From Chitinophaga sedimenti (GTDB lineage: Bacteria; Bacteroidota; Bacteroidia; Chitinophagales; Chitinophagaceae), in the NCBI RefSeq assembly GCF_023156195.1, contig NZ_JAKUKA010000001.1, positions 1 through 64,000 of the forward strand: a DNA stretch of 64,000 nt, written 5' to 3'. A program made the translations under genes and the position numbers. The number at the start of each line of letters is the position of its first letter. Position 1 is the first letter of the stretch. This document shows positions 1-10,184 of the stretch, in pieces. The notes below the pieces were generated by a model. It was not told the origin of the DNA. It was given only the letters and a program-made list of their open reading frames with translations, and made no database searches.

Positions 1-1375
1 CATCCCTCGTTTTGAAGGTGATGGCTGGCGACACCGTATCGCTTGGCGCCCGTGCGTTCTACAAATCGATTGGTAATAAACAGCCGAAAACGCAAACACC
101 TGCGGCCGATATGGCAGTTGCGCTGGTACAGGCATTTGGCGGTACAGCGACAACGGATGCGCATGCGAGTGCAGGACAGTCAGGAATAACACACCTTTTA
201 ATGACAATTTTAATAGTAATCAGTATCAGCGTCTTAAAGAAAAGGATGCGGGGAATCAGCCCTCGTTGAACAGGCCGAAAGCGTACTTAAATTTTGCATT
301 GTTCAACGATCAGTTTAAATTAGTAGAAGACAATAGTGGAGTAAGGCAGGTGCAGGAGTCGCCGGATCAGTTGCAGACGCTGGCGGCGGATAAGATGGTG
401 GTGAAGGAGAGTGGTTTCCTGTATGTGTATACGAGCAATGAGACGGCGCAGGATGTGTTCTTTGATAATGTGGCGGTGGTACTGGAGCCTGGGGCTGTGT
501 TGGAGGAGACGCATTATTATCCGTTTGGGTTGACGATGGCGGGGATATCGACAAAGACTATTGGAGTTAAGGAAAATAGTTATAAATTCAATGACGCCTC
601 AGAGTTGGCTGATAATGAATTTGGCGACGGATTCGGAATGTCACTTTATGAAACTACGTTTAGAAGATTTGATCCACAAATAGGACGATTTCATCAGGTT
701 GATCAATGGGCTAACTTTACCATGTCAGTGTCGCCATACGCTTATGTAAGTAACAATCCTCTAATTATGAATGATCCAACTGGACTTCTGGCGGATACTC
801 TTTTGTTGCCAATTAATTTGCCAGAGGTTGTTGTTACTGGAAGTCGAACAAAGCTGGACGGCGGCGAGTTTAATGGTCTTTATTATTCTGAAATTTCTAC
901 ATGGTATAGGCATGGTTTAGGCACTTTCAGTAATAGAAACAAAAGCATGTTAACCGTAGAGCAGAGCTTAGAGAATATGAAAGCTTGGATAAAATCCAAT
1001 GAAAATTACGGAAAGTATCTAAAATGGGCAGGAACGCTTGCTGGAGGAACTTCCGTAAAAGAATTGAAATCTATTAAAGATTATAAAGATATTCTTAAAG
1101 CTCTTAGAGAGAAGAAGGTTGATCCTAGTACTCTTTTGTTAATTACAGCTGCAAGTTGCTTTGTGATAAAGGCGGAGCAGGCCGAGGGGCAAACCGAAAA
1201 ATTGAAAGAAATATTGAATAATTATATTTCATTGCATAGTTCTGCCAATATGAAAGATCCATCGGAAGCGAGAGGTATCTATATTATTTCAACGGACTCT
1301 GGAAGTGGTGGCACTGGAGGGTTTGGATATACATTTAACACTTCATATTATGATATTGCAACAAAAAGTTTTTAG
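1..1375 (+). CDS. RHS/YD-repeat polymorphic toxin, C-terminal part with tip A (5' end outside window)
   Basis: This is the C-terminal end of a large secreted RHS protein. The core is recognisable from [12 protein letters not shown] (about 517-552) and the later DPQIGRFHQVDQWA and NNPLIMNDPTGL stretches, which belong to the RHS-repeat-associated core. A tip of about 190 residues follows, opened by LPEVVVTG, a linker often seen before Bacteroidota toxin tips. I see no known nuclease or deaminase motif in the tip. Up to about position 550 the sequence is nearly identical to 3835-4370; beyond that it is unrelated and AT-richer. One base is missing near 191-195 compared with the second copy (CAGTCAGGAAT against CAGTCGGGGAAT), which breaks the frame. 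Either a sequencing error or a real mutation is possible. The membrane gene directly downstream is the likely immunity partner. Confidence 0.8.
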
Positions 1376-1384
1376 GAGAAATAC

Positions 1385-1752
1385 ATGGAACAAACTAAGA
1401 TGAGAATTTTAAGAATTATACATGCCCTATTATGGGTAATATGGGCGCTTCTAGTTTTTACTTACAGTCCGTCTAAGACTAAAACTACATATGACAGGAT
1501 TTTGGAGATTACGTCACTTATAAAATATTTTACTGGTTTCAAATAGCATTTATGTTTGGGGCAGGAATATTGCTGTTGATGTTGTTGATAAAAATACTAC
1601 CGGAAAGATTTGCTTTTGTTGCATATCTTCTTTTTGAATTAATTTTTTTAACAATTATTATTATACAAGTAGTGGTTTTGCAAATCAATAATGGATTTTG
1701 TTCTGATATTCTCTCCTTTTGGCGACCTTTCAATCTTCCTGTTTTTTCTTGA
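1385..1752 (+). CDS. putative immunity protein A, small multi-span membrane protein (frameshifted)
   Basis: The gene starts with ATG 9 bp after the tip A stop, preceded by AGGAGA. The first frame (53 codons, MEQTKMRILRIIHALLWVIW) stops at 1546. The adjacent frame then continues through a membrane segment, a short basic loop and a second long hydrophobic run to 1752. Joining the frames near the T-run at about 1529-1533 gives one protein of about 122 residues with three predicted membrane segments. No family is recognised. Its position directly after an RHS tip is the only evidence for immunity. A membrane-embedded immunity protein would fit a toxin that attacks the membrane, but that is inference. 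Confidence 0.5.
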
Positions 1753-1802
1753 TAATTACCTTGAAGGGGTCACGAGTGTTATGAAAAGAGGGAAATAAAT
1801 AA

Positions 1803-1828
1803 AAGGCCGCCTGTCCACAGGCGGCCTT
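1803..1828. terminator. bidirectional terminator
   Basis: A perfect 11-bp stem (AAGGCCGCCTG / CAGGCGGCCTT) with a 4-base loop lies between the immunity gene and the converging gcvP fragment. Confidence 0.8.
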
Positions 1829-1848
1829 CCTTTATAAAGCGCTATAAG

Positions 1849-2667
1849 TTATGCCTCCGCATAAGCACTCACCGGCTCACACGTACAAATCAAATTCCTA
1901 TCCCCATGCGTGTTATTCACACGACTCACCGAAGGCCAGAATTTATTGATCTTCACATACTCCAACGGATAAGCCGCCTGCTGACGACCATAAGGCCTAT
2001 CCCACTCATCCGCCGTAATCACAGCCTGCGTATGCGGCGCGTTCTTCAACACGTTATTTGCCTTATCTGCACGACCTTCTTCAATCGCACGAATCTCTTC
2101 ACGGATCGATAATAAAGCATCACAGAAACGGTCTAATTCATCTTTATCTTCAGACTCAGTCGGCTCGATCATGATCGTGCCCGCAACCGGGAAGCTCATC
2201 GTCGGTGCGTGGAAACCATAGTCCATCAGGCGTTTTGCTACGTCTTCCGCTTCAATGCCCGCAGTGGCCTTAAACGGACGCAGGTCCACGATGAACTCGT
2301 GTGCGCAGGTGCCGTTAATGCCGGTGTACAGGATATCGAAATCGTTCTGCAAACGCGCCTTCATGTAGTTGGCGTTCAGGATCGCAAACTCAGTGGCTTT
2401 ACGCACACCGGTGCTGCCCAGCATACGGATGTATGCATAAGAGATCAGCAGGATGCTCGCACTGCCAAACGGAGCGGCAGATACCGCGTTGCCGGCTTTA
2501 CCGTCCTGCAAATGCACGTGCGAAGGCAGGAATGGCGCGGTGTTTACCTACGCAGATGGGGCCCATACCGGGACCGCCACCACCATGCGGGATCGCGAAG
2601 GTTTTGTGGAGGTTGAGGTGACAAACATCCGCACCGATCAGGCCGGGAGCCGTTAAGCCTACTTGGG
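1849..2667 (-). pseudogene. gcvP: duplicated 3' fragment of gcvP (glycine dehydrogenase C-terminus)
   Basis: This fragment encodes the C-terminal 270 or so residues of glycine dehydrogenase and is almost identical to 5993-6815 (for example DKANNV here and DKVNNV there). It includes the PLP-lysine stretch [18 protein letters not shown] near its 5' end. Homology to the intact gene begins at the stop codon and ends abruptly at about 2667, where the sequence switches in one step to RHS coding sequence on the other strand. It lacks a start and most of the enzyme, so it is non-functional. A 2-base deficit near 2536-2540 breaks the frame at the same place where the full gene has a 1-base deficit. 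The fragment looks like the downstream homology arm carried along with an RHS tip cassette. Confidence 0.9.
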
Positions 2668-5238
2668 CGGAAGTGGTCATAGCCGATAACGAATATGACG
2701 CGTTGGGTCAGCTGAAGACTAAATCCTTCCACCGCCAAAACACTTCTGTGCTGGAAGCGTTGAACTACGAGTATAATATCCGGGGCTGGTTAAAAGGCAT
2801 CAACAAGGAATATGTAGATGACAATGGTTCCGGCCATTACTTTGGCCAGGTGTTGAATTACGATTTTGGTTTCCAGAATAACCAGCTGAACGGCAATATT
2901 GCCGGCATAAAATGGAAGGGAGCGAACCATGTGGCAAGGTCTTACGGTTTCCGTTATGATGCATCCTAATCGTTTGATGGATGCCGATTTTAGGATAAGT
3001 CTTCCGGCAACTGGGCCGATAATCCCTTGGTGAACTTCGATGCCAAAATGGGAGACGGCATCAACCATACTTCTGCCTATGATGCCAATGGCAACATACT
3101 CCGCATGCAACAATGGGGCATCATACCCGGCAGTGGTAGTGGTCAGATTGATGGTCTGCGATACAATTATGGTAATAATGGTAATAAACTCCTTGGTGTA
3201 ACGGATCTTTATAACAATCCAGGTACAACACTGGGCGACTTTAAGGAATTGGTGGCGAACAGCCAGAACGATTATGCTTATGATAGTTCCGGCAATATGA
3301 TTGCTGACGGTAACAAAGGAATCAGCCAAATACTGTATAACTACCTGAATCTTCCGGACCAGATCACCATTACAGATAAAGGCGCCATCAATTATGTATA
3401 CGATGCTGCGGGTGTCAAACACCGCAAGATTGTAAACGACCAGACCGTGACGCCGGCGAAGATCACTACCACAGATTATATTGCTGGTATGATCTACGAG
3501 GATGATGTGCTGAAACTGGTGAACCATGAAGAAGGCCGCATCCGTATGGACTATGCTGGCGGTACGCCAACGCAGACGTACGACTATTTTGTAAAAGATC
3601 ACCTGGGCAACGTCCGGATGGTATTGACAGAGCATAGTAATCAGTCAACCTACCTGGCTACGATGGAAACCCAACAGGCTGCTAAAGAAAGCGCGTTGTT
3701 TTCCAATATTGAAGCTACCCGTACGGCTAAGCCCGTGGGTTATCCACAGGATCAGACAGCAGGGGCCAACAGTTATGTAGCGAAATTGAACGGTAGCAGC
3801 AAGGACAGGCGTATTGGCCCATCCCTAGTATTGAAAGTGATGGCTGGAGATACCGTATCCCTTGGAGCACGTGCGTTTTATAAATCAATCGGCAATAAGC
3901 AGCCAAAGACGCAAACACCTGCAGCCGATATGGCTGTGGCGTTGGTGCAGGCATTTGGCGGTACTGCGGCAACGGATGCGCATGCGAGTGCAGGGCAGTC
4001 GGGGAATAACACACCTTTTAATGACAATTTTAATAGTAATCAATATCAGCGTCTTAAAGAAAAGGATGCAGGTAACCAGCCGTCGTTGAACAGGCCGAAA
4101 GCGTACTTAAATTTTGCATTGTTCAATGATCAGTTTAAATTAGTAGAAGACAATAGTGGTGTAAGGCAGGTACAGGAGTCGCCGGATCAGCTGCAGACGC
4201 TGGCGGCGGATAAGATGGTGGTGAAGGAGAGTGGTTTCCTGTATGTTTATACAAGTAACGAAACGGCGCAGGATGTGTTCTTTGATAATGTGGCGGTGGT
4301 ACTGGAGCCTGGGGCTGTGTTGGAGGAGACGCATTATTATCCGTTTGGGTTGACGATGGCGGGGATAAGTACTAAAGCGCTTGGGTCTTTGGGGAATAGG
4401 TATTTGTACAATGGAAAGGAGTTGCAGGCGAAGGAATTCTCGACTGGTGGACTGGAGTGGTATGATTATGGGGCGAGGTTCTATGATGCTCAGATCGGAA
4501 GATGGCAAACGCATGATCCGAAGTTACAGTATCATTCACCTTATCTTGCAATGGGTAATAATCCTTTTAATGGCGTGGATAAGGACGGTAAATGGTTTTT
4601 GGAAAAAAAAGCATATTAGGCAGGCCCGAGCATACGCGAAAGAAACAGGAGGGGAGTTCCATAAGTTTAAAGGTAAAGATGGCAAAAACTGGGCTTCTGT
4701 TTCCGGTGGAGAGCATCAGCCAGTGATACGTTACACAGATGTGGATGGGAATGTTTCACATAATGTTTCAGCAACAATTTTCAAGCCGGGCTCTGATCAC
4801 GCAGATCTTTTAAACGGACTTGGGAAAAATTCATCCGCTATAGACCTTGCAAATTCATCCGGTCTTGACTATTTAAAAGTATTAGCTACGAGGGCTGACG
4901 CCGCTGCTCGTGGCGAAAATGGGCAGCCTCCGGCTTTAGTGAAGGGAGCTGTTGGTTTAAATCCTTTATTTAGTGTCCCCAACAGCTTAAATGTCTTGAT
5001 AAAGAAAAAGGATTTTTATGGTGTTGATGCGTCAGGCAAAGGTGATCAAAGGCTGGCAGTACTCAATATAGTTGCGAGCACTGTCGGATTTGCAAAAATT
5101 TTTGGAAGTTTGGCTAAAGGAATGGGTTCTACAGCTAGTACTGCTGCTGGTAATGTTGGTGCTGCTGTTGATGAGTTTAACACTGTTGTACAGCTTGCAA
5201 GTGATACTGGTGTATTGGAGGACATGAATGCGAAGTAA
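2668..5238 (+). CDS. orphan RHS core with tip B (truncated 5' end, frameshifted)
   Basis: The second RHS copy begins in mid-gene at the junction with the gcvP fragment, so it has no signal peptide and no N-terminal RHS repeats. YD-repeat sequence runs through about 3800. The segment 3835-4370 duplicates the start of the window, then the core continues with [11 protein letters not shown] and [13 protein letters not shown] to about 4590. A tip of about 210 residues unrelated to tip A follows, ending in a small-residue-rich stretch ([15 protein letters not shown]). Frames break near 2957 and 2990 and at an 8-A run near 4602-4610. No toxin family is recognised. Because it lacks a 5' end it is probably silent unless recombined onto the full-length RHS gene upstream. 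Confidence 0.8.
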
Positions 5239-5263
5239 ATTATGAAAAATATACAAACTGAAC

Positions 5264-5818
5264 ATGAATGATTTTAAGGTAGTTATGCCTTTGGTGAAAA
5301 GAAAGAAGTCCATACTTCATAAGGCGTTTGCCTGGGTGGGGGTAATTTTATTGATTACGTCCTTCGTTAAGTTGTCTACCGAAGGATCTTATATCTATAT
5401 AGTTTTTCTTTTTGTTGGTATTTTATTGTTGAATCTAGACTACCTCATTAAAGATTATAACATAGTAGGTAGTATTAGTTTGTTTTCGGATAGAATATCT
5501 ATCGAGGAAAATAGTCTGATTCAAGAGTATCTGATTATTGATATTCGACAATTGGAGGTTTTTCTTCTAGGTGTCAAAGGCGAATTTTATAGAGGAAAGG
5601 CAATTACAACGAAATTAGGGGTTAGTAATATTGTTAAATTTAAGCACAATGAAGTGGTTGAGGAGATTGTTTTTTTATTGGAGCAGCATAAAGTGGAGCA
5701 ATTATCTCAGATTATTAACTCTGGAAAGCGAACGGTATTGCCTTCACATTACACAATCAAACCAGGGAGTTATTCTAGGTTAAGTACTTCCGAATCATCA
5801 ATAAGTGATAGAAGTTAA
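5264..5818 (+). CDS. putative immunity protein B, two membrane helices plus soluble domain
   Basis: A 184-residue protein starts 26 bp after tip B. Residues 20-60 form two hydrophobic helices (KAFAWVGVILLITSFV and YIYIVFLFVGILLLNL), followed by about 100 residues of beta-rich cytoplasmic sequence resembling a PH-like fold in its hydrophobic pattern. I do not recognise a named family. It is low in GC like the tip, and unlike flanking gcvP. The placement between an RHS tip and a terminator supports an immunity role by analogy with other RHS loci. Confidence 0.5.
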   Translation: MNDFKVVMPLVKRKKSILHKAFAWVGVILLITSFVKLSTEGSYIYIVFLFVGILLLNLDYLIKDYNIVGSISLFSDRISIEENSLIQEYLIIDIRQLEVFLLGVKGEFYRGKAITTKLGVSNIVKFKHNEVVEEIVFLLEQHKVEQLSQIINSGKRTVLPSHYTIKPGSYSRLSTSESSISDRS

Positions 5819-5835
5819 GAAACTTTTTACACAAC

Positions 5836-5870
5836 AATAAGAAGGCTGCCGTACCGGTAGCCTTCTTATT
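5836..5870. terminator. terminator after immunity gene B
   Basis: A 12-bp perfect stem (AATAAGAAGGCT / AGCCTTCTTATT) with an 11-base loop. Confidence 0.75.
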
Positions 5871-5942
5871 ATACTTACTTATCTACAGCCTGTAACCCTT
5901 TAAAATGAATTTATGGACATATACGACGCGCTTTTTTAAATA

Positions 5943-5973
5943 AAAAAGGGCAGCCTGTAAGACTGCCCTTTTT
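5943..5973. terminator. terminator downstream of gcvP
   Basis: Stem AAAAAGGGCAG / CTGCCCTTTTT with a 9-base loop, 20 bp past the gcvP stop. The T-tract on both strands suits both converging genes. Confidence 0.75.
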
Positions 5974-5992
5974 CGTAGTATTAATATCTCAT

Positions 5993-8848
5993 CTATGCCT
6001 CCGCATAAGCACTCACCGGCTCACACGTACAAATCAAATTCCTATCCCCATGCGTGTTATTCACCCTACTCACCGAAGGCCAGAATTTATTGATCTTCAC
6101 ATACTCCAACGGATACGCCGCCTGCTGACGACCATAAGGCCTATCCCACTCATCGGCAGTAATCACAGCCTGCGTATGCGGCGCGTTCTTCAACACGTTA
6201 TTCACCTTATCTGCACGGCCCTCTTCAATCGCACGAATCTCTTCACGGATCGATAATAAAGCATCACAGAAACGATCTAATTCATCTTTATCCTCAGACT
6301 CAGTCGGCTCGATCATGATCGTGCCCGCTACCGGGAAACTCATCGTAGGAGCATGGAAACCATAATCCATCAGGCGTTTTGCTACGTCTTCCGCCTCAAT
6401 GCCCGCAGTGGCTTTAAACGGACGCAGGTCCACGATGAACTCGTGTGCGCAGGTGCCGTTAATGCCGGTGTACAGGATATCGAAATCGTTCTGCAAACGC
6501 GCCTTCATATAGTTAGCGTTCAGGATTGCAAACTCAGTGGCTTTACGCACACCGGTGCTGCCCAGCATACGGATGTATGCGTAAGAGATCAGCAGGATGC
6601 TCGCACTGCCAAACGGAGCGGCAGATACCGCGTTGCCGGCTTTACCGTCCTGCAAATGCACGTGCGAAGGCAGGAACGGCGCCGGTGTTTACCTACGCAG
6701 ATGGGGCCCATACCGGGACCGCCACCACCATGCGGGATCGCGAAGGTTTTGTGGAGGTTGAGGTGACAAACGTCTGCGCCGATCAGGCCGGGAGCCGTTA
6801 AGCCTACCTGGGCGTTCATGTTCGCGCCGTCCATGTATACCTGTCCACCGTGTTGGTGAATGATGTTGCAGATCTCTTTCACGCTTTCTTCATACACACC
6901 GTAGGTAGAAGGGTAGGTGATCATGATACCTGCGAGGTTAGCGGAGTGTTGTTCTGCTTTCGCTTTCAGGTCGGCCACGTCGATGTAACCATTGTCGTGC
7001 GCTTTACGATCACTACTTTAAAACCGGCCATCACTGCGCTCGCAGGGTTGGTGCCGTGTGCGGAGATCGGGATCAGCATCACGTTGCGGTGACCTTCGCC
7101 ACGGCTTTCATGATATTGTTTGATCACGAGCAAACCAGCGTATTCGCCTTGTGCGCCACTGTTCGGCTGCAGGCTGCAGGCGTCGAAACCGGTGATCACA
7201 GAAAGGTATTTGCTCAGTTCTTCCACGATCTGCATGTATCCGCCCGCCTGTGCGATGGGCACAAAGGGGTGAATTTTGCTCCAGTGCGCCCAGCTTAACG
7301 GGATCATTTCAGACGCCGCGTTCAGCTTCATGGTGCAGGAGCCCAGGGAGATCATCGAAGTATTGAGAGAAAGGTCTTTGTTCTCGAGGTATTTGATGTA
7401 ACGCATCATCTGCGACTCGCTGTGGTGCGTGTTAAACACGGGGTGCAGCAGGTAAGCGGAAGTACGTTTCAGGTCCGCCGGAACAACGGCTTCGTTTTTG
7501 GTTCCGAAACACCTACATGGCCGGCGTTAAATACCGCCAGTACATTGTTCAGGTCTTTCAGGCTGGTGGTTTCGTCGAGCGAAATACCTACAATGCCATT
7601 GGCATAACGGAAGTTGATGCCAGCTGCTTCTGCTTTTGCACGCAGCGCGGCAACATCGGCCACTTCAATGCTGATGGTATCGAAGAAAGAATCGTTCAGC
7701 ACTTTTACACCGGCGGCTTTCAGCTTGGTAGCCAGGGCAGCGGTGAGCAGGTTTACGCGGGTAGCGATGTGGGCCAGCCCTTTAGGACCGTGGTACACGG
7801 CGTACATAGCGGCCATGTTAGCCAGCAGCGCCTGTGCGGTACAGATGTTGGAAGTCGCTTTCTCCCGTTTGATGTGCTGCTCGCGGGTTTGCAGCGCCAT
7901 GCGGAGTGCGCGGCCGCCGGTAGCATCGATGCTCACACCAATGATACGGCCGGGGATGGCGCGTTTAAATTCGTCTTTCGTGGCAAAGAACGCAGCGTGC
8001 GGACCACCGAAGCCCAAAGGAACACCAAAGCGCTGGGCAGAGCCGATAGCGGCATCCGCACCCAGTTCGCCGGGAGGCGTCAGGAGTGTGAGGGCCAGCA
8101 GGTCGGTGCTCATGGCTACATAAGCGCCGGCAGCGTGTACCGCGTCAATGAAGGAGCGGTAGTCGTGCACGTTACCCTTCGTGTCCGGGTATTGCAGCAA
8201 CGCACCAAAATATGTTTCGTCTACAGATGCAGTTTTGAAATCGCCCACGATTACCTCGATGTGCAGGGGAGTAGCACGGGTAATCACTACGTCGATCGTT
8301 TGTGGCAGTACGTTTTCGTCCACGAAGAACTTCGGACGTACCAGGTTGTCATGGTCGCGGTTCAGTGCACTGAAGAACATCGCCATGGCTTCCGCAGCGG
8401 CAGTGGCTTCGTCCAGCAGGGAAGCGTTGGTGATCGGCAGGGCCGTCAGGTCGCTCACCATGGTCTGGTAGTTCAGCAGGCTTTCGAGGCGGCCCTGGGA
8501 AATCTCCGCCTGGTAAGGCGTGTACTGGGTGTACCATCCCGGGTTCTCGAAAATATTACGCAGGATTACGCTGGGCGTAATCGTGTCGAAATAACCCTGA
8601 CCAATATAGTTTTTAAATACCTTGTTTTTCAGCGATACCTCTTTCAGATGGCTGAGGTAATCGTGCTCGCTCATCGCGTGGGGAATATCCAGTGCAGTAC
8701 CCATACGGATCGATGCCGGTACGGTTTTGCTCACCAGGTCCTCAATTCCCGCTTCGCCGATCGTTGCCAGCATTTTACGGGTTTCTGCTTCGTTCGGTCC
8801 GATATGACGGTGAACAAACTCATTTTGTTGAATATCCAATAAATTCAT
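5993..8848 (-). CDS. gcvP: glycine dehydrogenase (decarboxylating), P-protein of the glycine cleavage system
   Basis: The PLP enzyme decarboxylates glycine and passes the aminomethyl group to lipoyl GcvH. About 950 residues in the single-chain (P1-P2 fused) form start at [18 protein letters not shown] (ATG at 8848-8846). The PLP lysine is in [19 protein letters not shown] near 6740. Three frame breaks need bridging: near 6681 (CCAGG read as CCGG), near 7010, and near 7490 (AAGGCC read as AAGCC). All conserved blocks are present in order, so the gene is probably intact. A -7 box (TAGCTTTG on the minus strand, 8888-8881) precedes it. Its 3' third is duplicated at 1849-2667. No gcvT or gcvH is adjacent. 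Confidence 0.93.
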
Positions 8849-8880
8849 TATACAAGCAGGTATTATTAGAAAAGAATGCG

Positions 8881-8888
8881 CAAAGCTA
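8881..8888 (-). promoter_or_regulatory. -7 box of gcvP promoter
   Basis: TAGCTTTG on the minus strand fits the Bacteroidota TAnnTTTG consensus, about 33 bp before the gcvP start. No clear -33 TTTG is seen at the usual spacing. Confidence 0.45.
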
Positions 8889-9010
8889 TGACGATTTTCC
8901 CCAATAGCCAAAAGCGCCACCGCCATGTGGAAACAGTGGTGATAAACCTCCTTTTACAATGCCTTCAATTGTCATAGAAGTGTATTTGGTCCTCAACATG
9001 ACAACTTTTC

Positions 9011-9036
9011 TCAGCCGCCGTTGCGTCGCACACCTC
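9011..9036 (-). repeat. dispersed repeat copy 1 (core GTGTGCGACGCAACGGCGGC)
   Basis: Read on the minus strand, this carries the same roughly 26-bp sequence found at 24341, 51384, 52171 and 63424, and split by the IS110 at 10080/11443. The central TGCGACGCA is palindromic around one base. If translated, the common frame reads EVCDATAAE. It is followed directly by an 11-bp-period array. Confidence 0.85.
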
Positions 9037-9054
9037 CACCGCATTACAGGCCCA

Positions 9055-9241
9055 GGCAAAGGGCAGGCAAAGGGCAGTTAAAGGGCAGGCAAAGGGCCAG
9101 GGTGGCTCCAGCCTTGCTTCTTCCTTATACCATCTCTCGAAGATGCCTGGTTTTACTATGGTTTCGGGGAGGTGCATTTTTACCAAAGTACCCCCGTTTT
9201 AGTAAGGATGGTATAAGGATCGTCGAAGGATGGTCGAAGGG
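9055..9241. repeat. degenerate tandem array with 11-bp period (array A)
   Basis: Units GGCAAAGGGCA, GGCAAAGGGCA, GTTAAAGGGCA, GGCAAAGGGCC run from 9055. TGGTTT recurs at 9148 and 9159. TAAGGA/TAAGGA/GAAGGA/GAAGGG start at 9203, 9214, 9225 and 9236. All spacings are exactly 11 bp, while the word itself changes along the array. It occupies most of the 470-bp gap between gcvP and the next gene. Confidence 0.75.
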
Positions 9242-9320
9242 TGTAAATTGATTAGCAAAAATGTCCCATAAACACTTGTTAATGAACAAGATGTCATTGC
9301 TAAAAAGGCATAATTTTTGC

Positions 9321-10100
9321 ATGCTAATCAGCTCATCAAATCCAGTTAATTTGAAACAAAAATACTTCAATGCACTCACCCACGGCGCCTCCGGTAAGTT
9401 CGGCGACATCTGCGTTTTTAATCAACGCAACGGAAGCACCTGCATCAGCAAAATACCCGCTAGGCGTCCAGGCCGCGGTACCCAAAATCAGCAACGCGCC
9501 CGCGGCGACTTCGGCGATGCCAATGCATACGCCATGGAGGTACTCAAGGACGATTACCGGAAAGGCATTTACCAGCAGGTAAAACTCCCCGGCTGCAACG
9601 TTCAGAACATGGCCGTGAAGGACTTCTTCCGCGCGCCGGAGATTATGGACGTAAGAACAGGTGAGTATACCGGTGTAAAAGGCAGCCCGATAAAGATCTG
9701 GGCAAAGGACAATGTACGCGTGGAGACGGTGACGGTCGCCATTTACGATGCGTATGATAACCTCCTCGAAACCGGTGCAGCAACCGTGCTGGACAGGGGC
9801 AAAACGAAGAAGTGCAAATCATCCCTCTGGGAATATACAGCTGCCGCTACAGGCAATGCGCAGCGGGTTGTTGTAACAGCGCTGGACATGCCGGGGAACG
9901 CTGCCGTGGCAGAATTTCAACTGGAACAACGCATGCCACAGCTGAACAGCACTGCGGCGTCGGAGTTCCAACCGGAACTACACCTGCCACAGCCGAACAG
10001 TACAGTGGCAGCATTCCAACCGGAACAAGGGCTCCTCATCACAACAACTGCTGTAAAGGCGCCCAAAGCGCGCACTGCCGCTGAAGTGAGTGACCTTTAG
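9321..10100 (+). CDS. unknown protein, C-terminus altered by IS110 insertion
   Basis: About 259 residues from the ATG at 9321; an upstream in-frame ATG at 9261 is less likely. The N-terminal half has a basic stretch (SGKFGDICVFNQRNGST, then RRPGRG). The middle (VKGSPIKIWAKDNVRVETVTV, about 120-170) looks like an Ig-like beta-sandwich strand pattern. Near the C-terminus a 17-residue unit repeats (FQLEQRMPQLNSTAA / FQPELHLPQPNSTVA / FQPEQ), encoded by about 51-bp DNA repeats at 9910-10030. I recognise no named family. The last codons come from the IS110 left end (CTT TAG); the pre-insertion frame would have read on through the target repeat as AAEVSDTTAADE. Confidence 0.6.
   Translation: MLISSSNPVNLKQKYFNALTHGASGKFGDICVFNQRNGSTCISKIPARRPGRGTQNQQRARGDFGDANAYAMEVLKDDYRKGIYQQVKLPGCNVQNMAVKDFFRAPEIMDVRTGEYTGVKGSPIKIWAKDNVRVETVTVAIYDAYDNLLETGAATVLDRGKTKKCKSSLWEYTAAATGNAQRVVVTALDMPGNAAVAEFQLEQRMPQLNSTAASEFQPELHLPQPNSTVAAFQPEQGLLITTTAVKAPKARTAAEVSDL
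10080..10094 (+). repeat. left half of dispersed repeat split by IS110
   Basis: GCTGAAGTGAGTGAC joined to ACAACGGCGGCTGA at 11443-11456 restores a 29-bp copy of the dispersed repeat with three differences from the copy at 51384. This defines the IS110 insertion point. Confidence 0.75.
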
Positions 10101-10184
10101 GTTTGTGAAAAGAAACAAAAGAGAAGATATTATTACTATTACTACTATAACTTTTTCTTTTTTGGTTCTTTTTTTTTTTTGTGA

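Noticed and set aside
7517..8842. 441-codon open frame on the plus strand opposite gcvP
   Set aside because: It is a shadow of the well-conserved gcvP coding strand; the translation has no recognisable domain and is rich in residues typical of antisense frames.
9055..9102. Possible CRISPR array (four short repeats)
   Set aside because: Units are 11 bp with no spacers, and no cas gene is near. It is part of a longer 11-bp-period tract.
10120..10180. T-rich tract near the IS left end as a terminator for the upstream gene
   Set aside because: The run of T has no preceding stable stem; it belongs to the IS left end upstream of the structured RNA.
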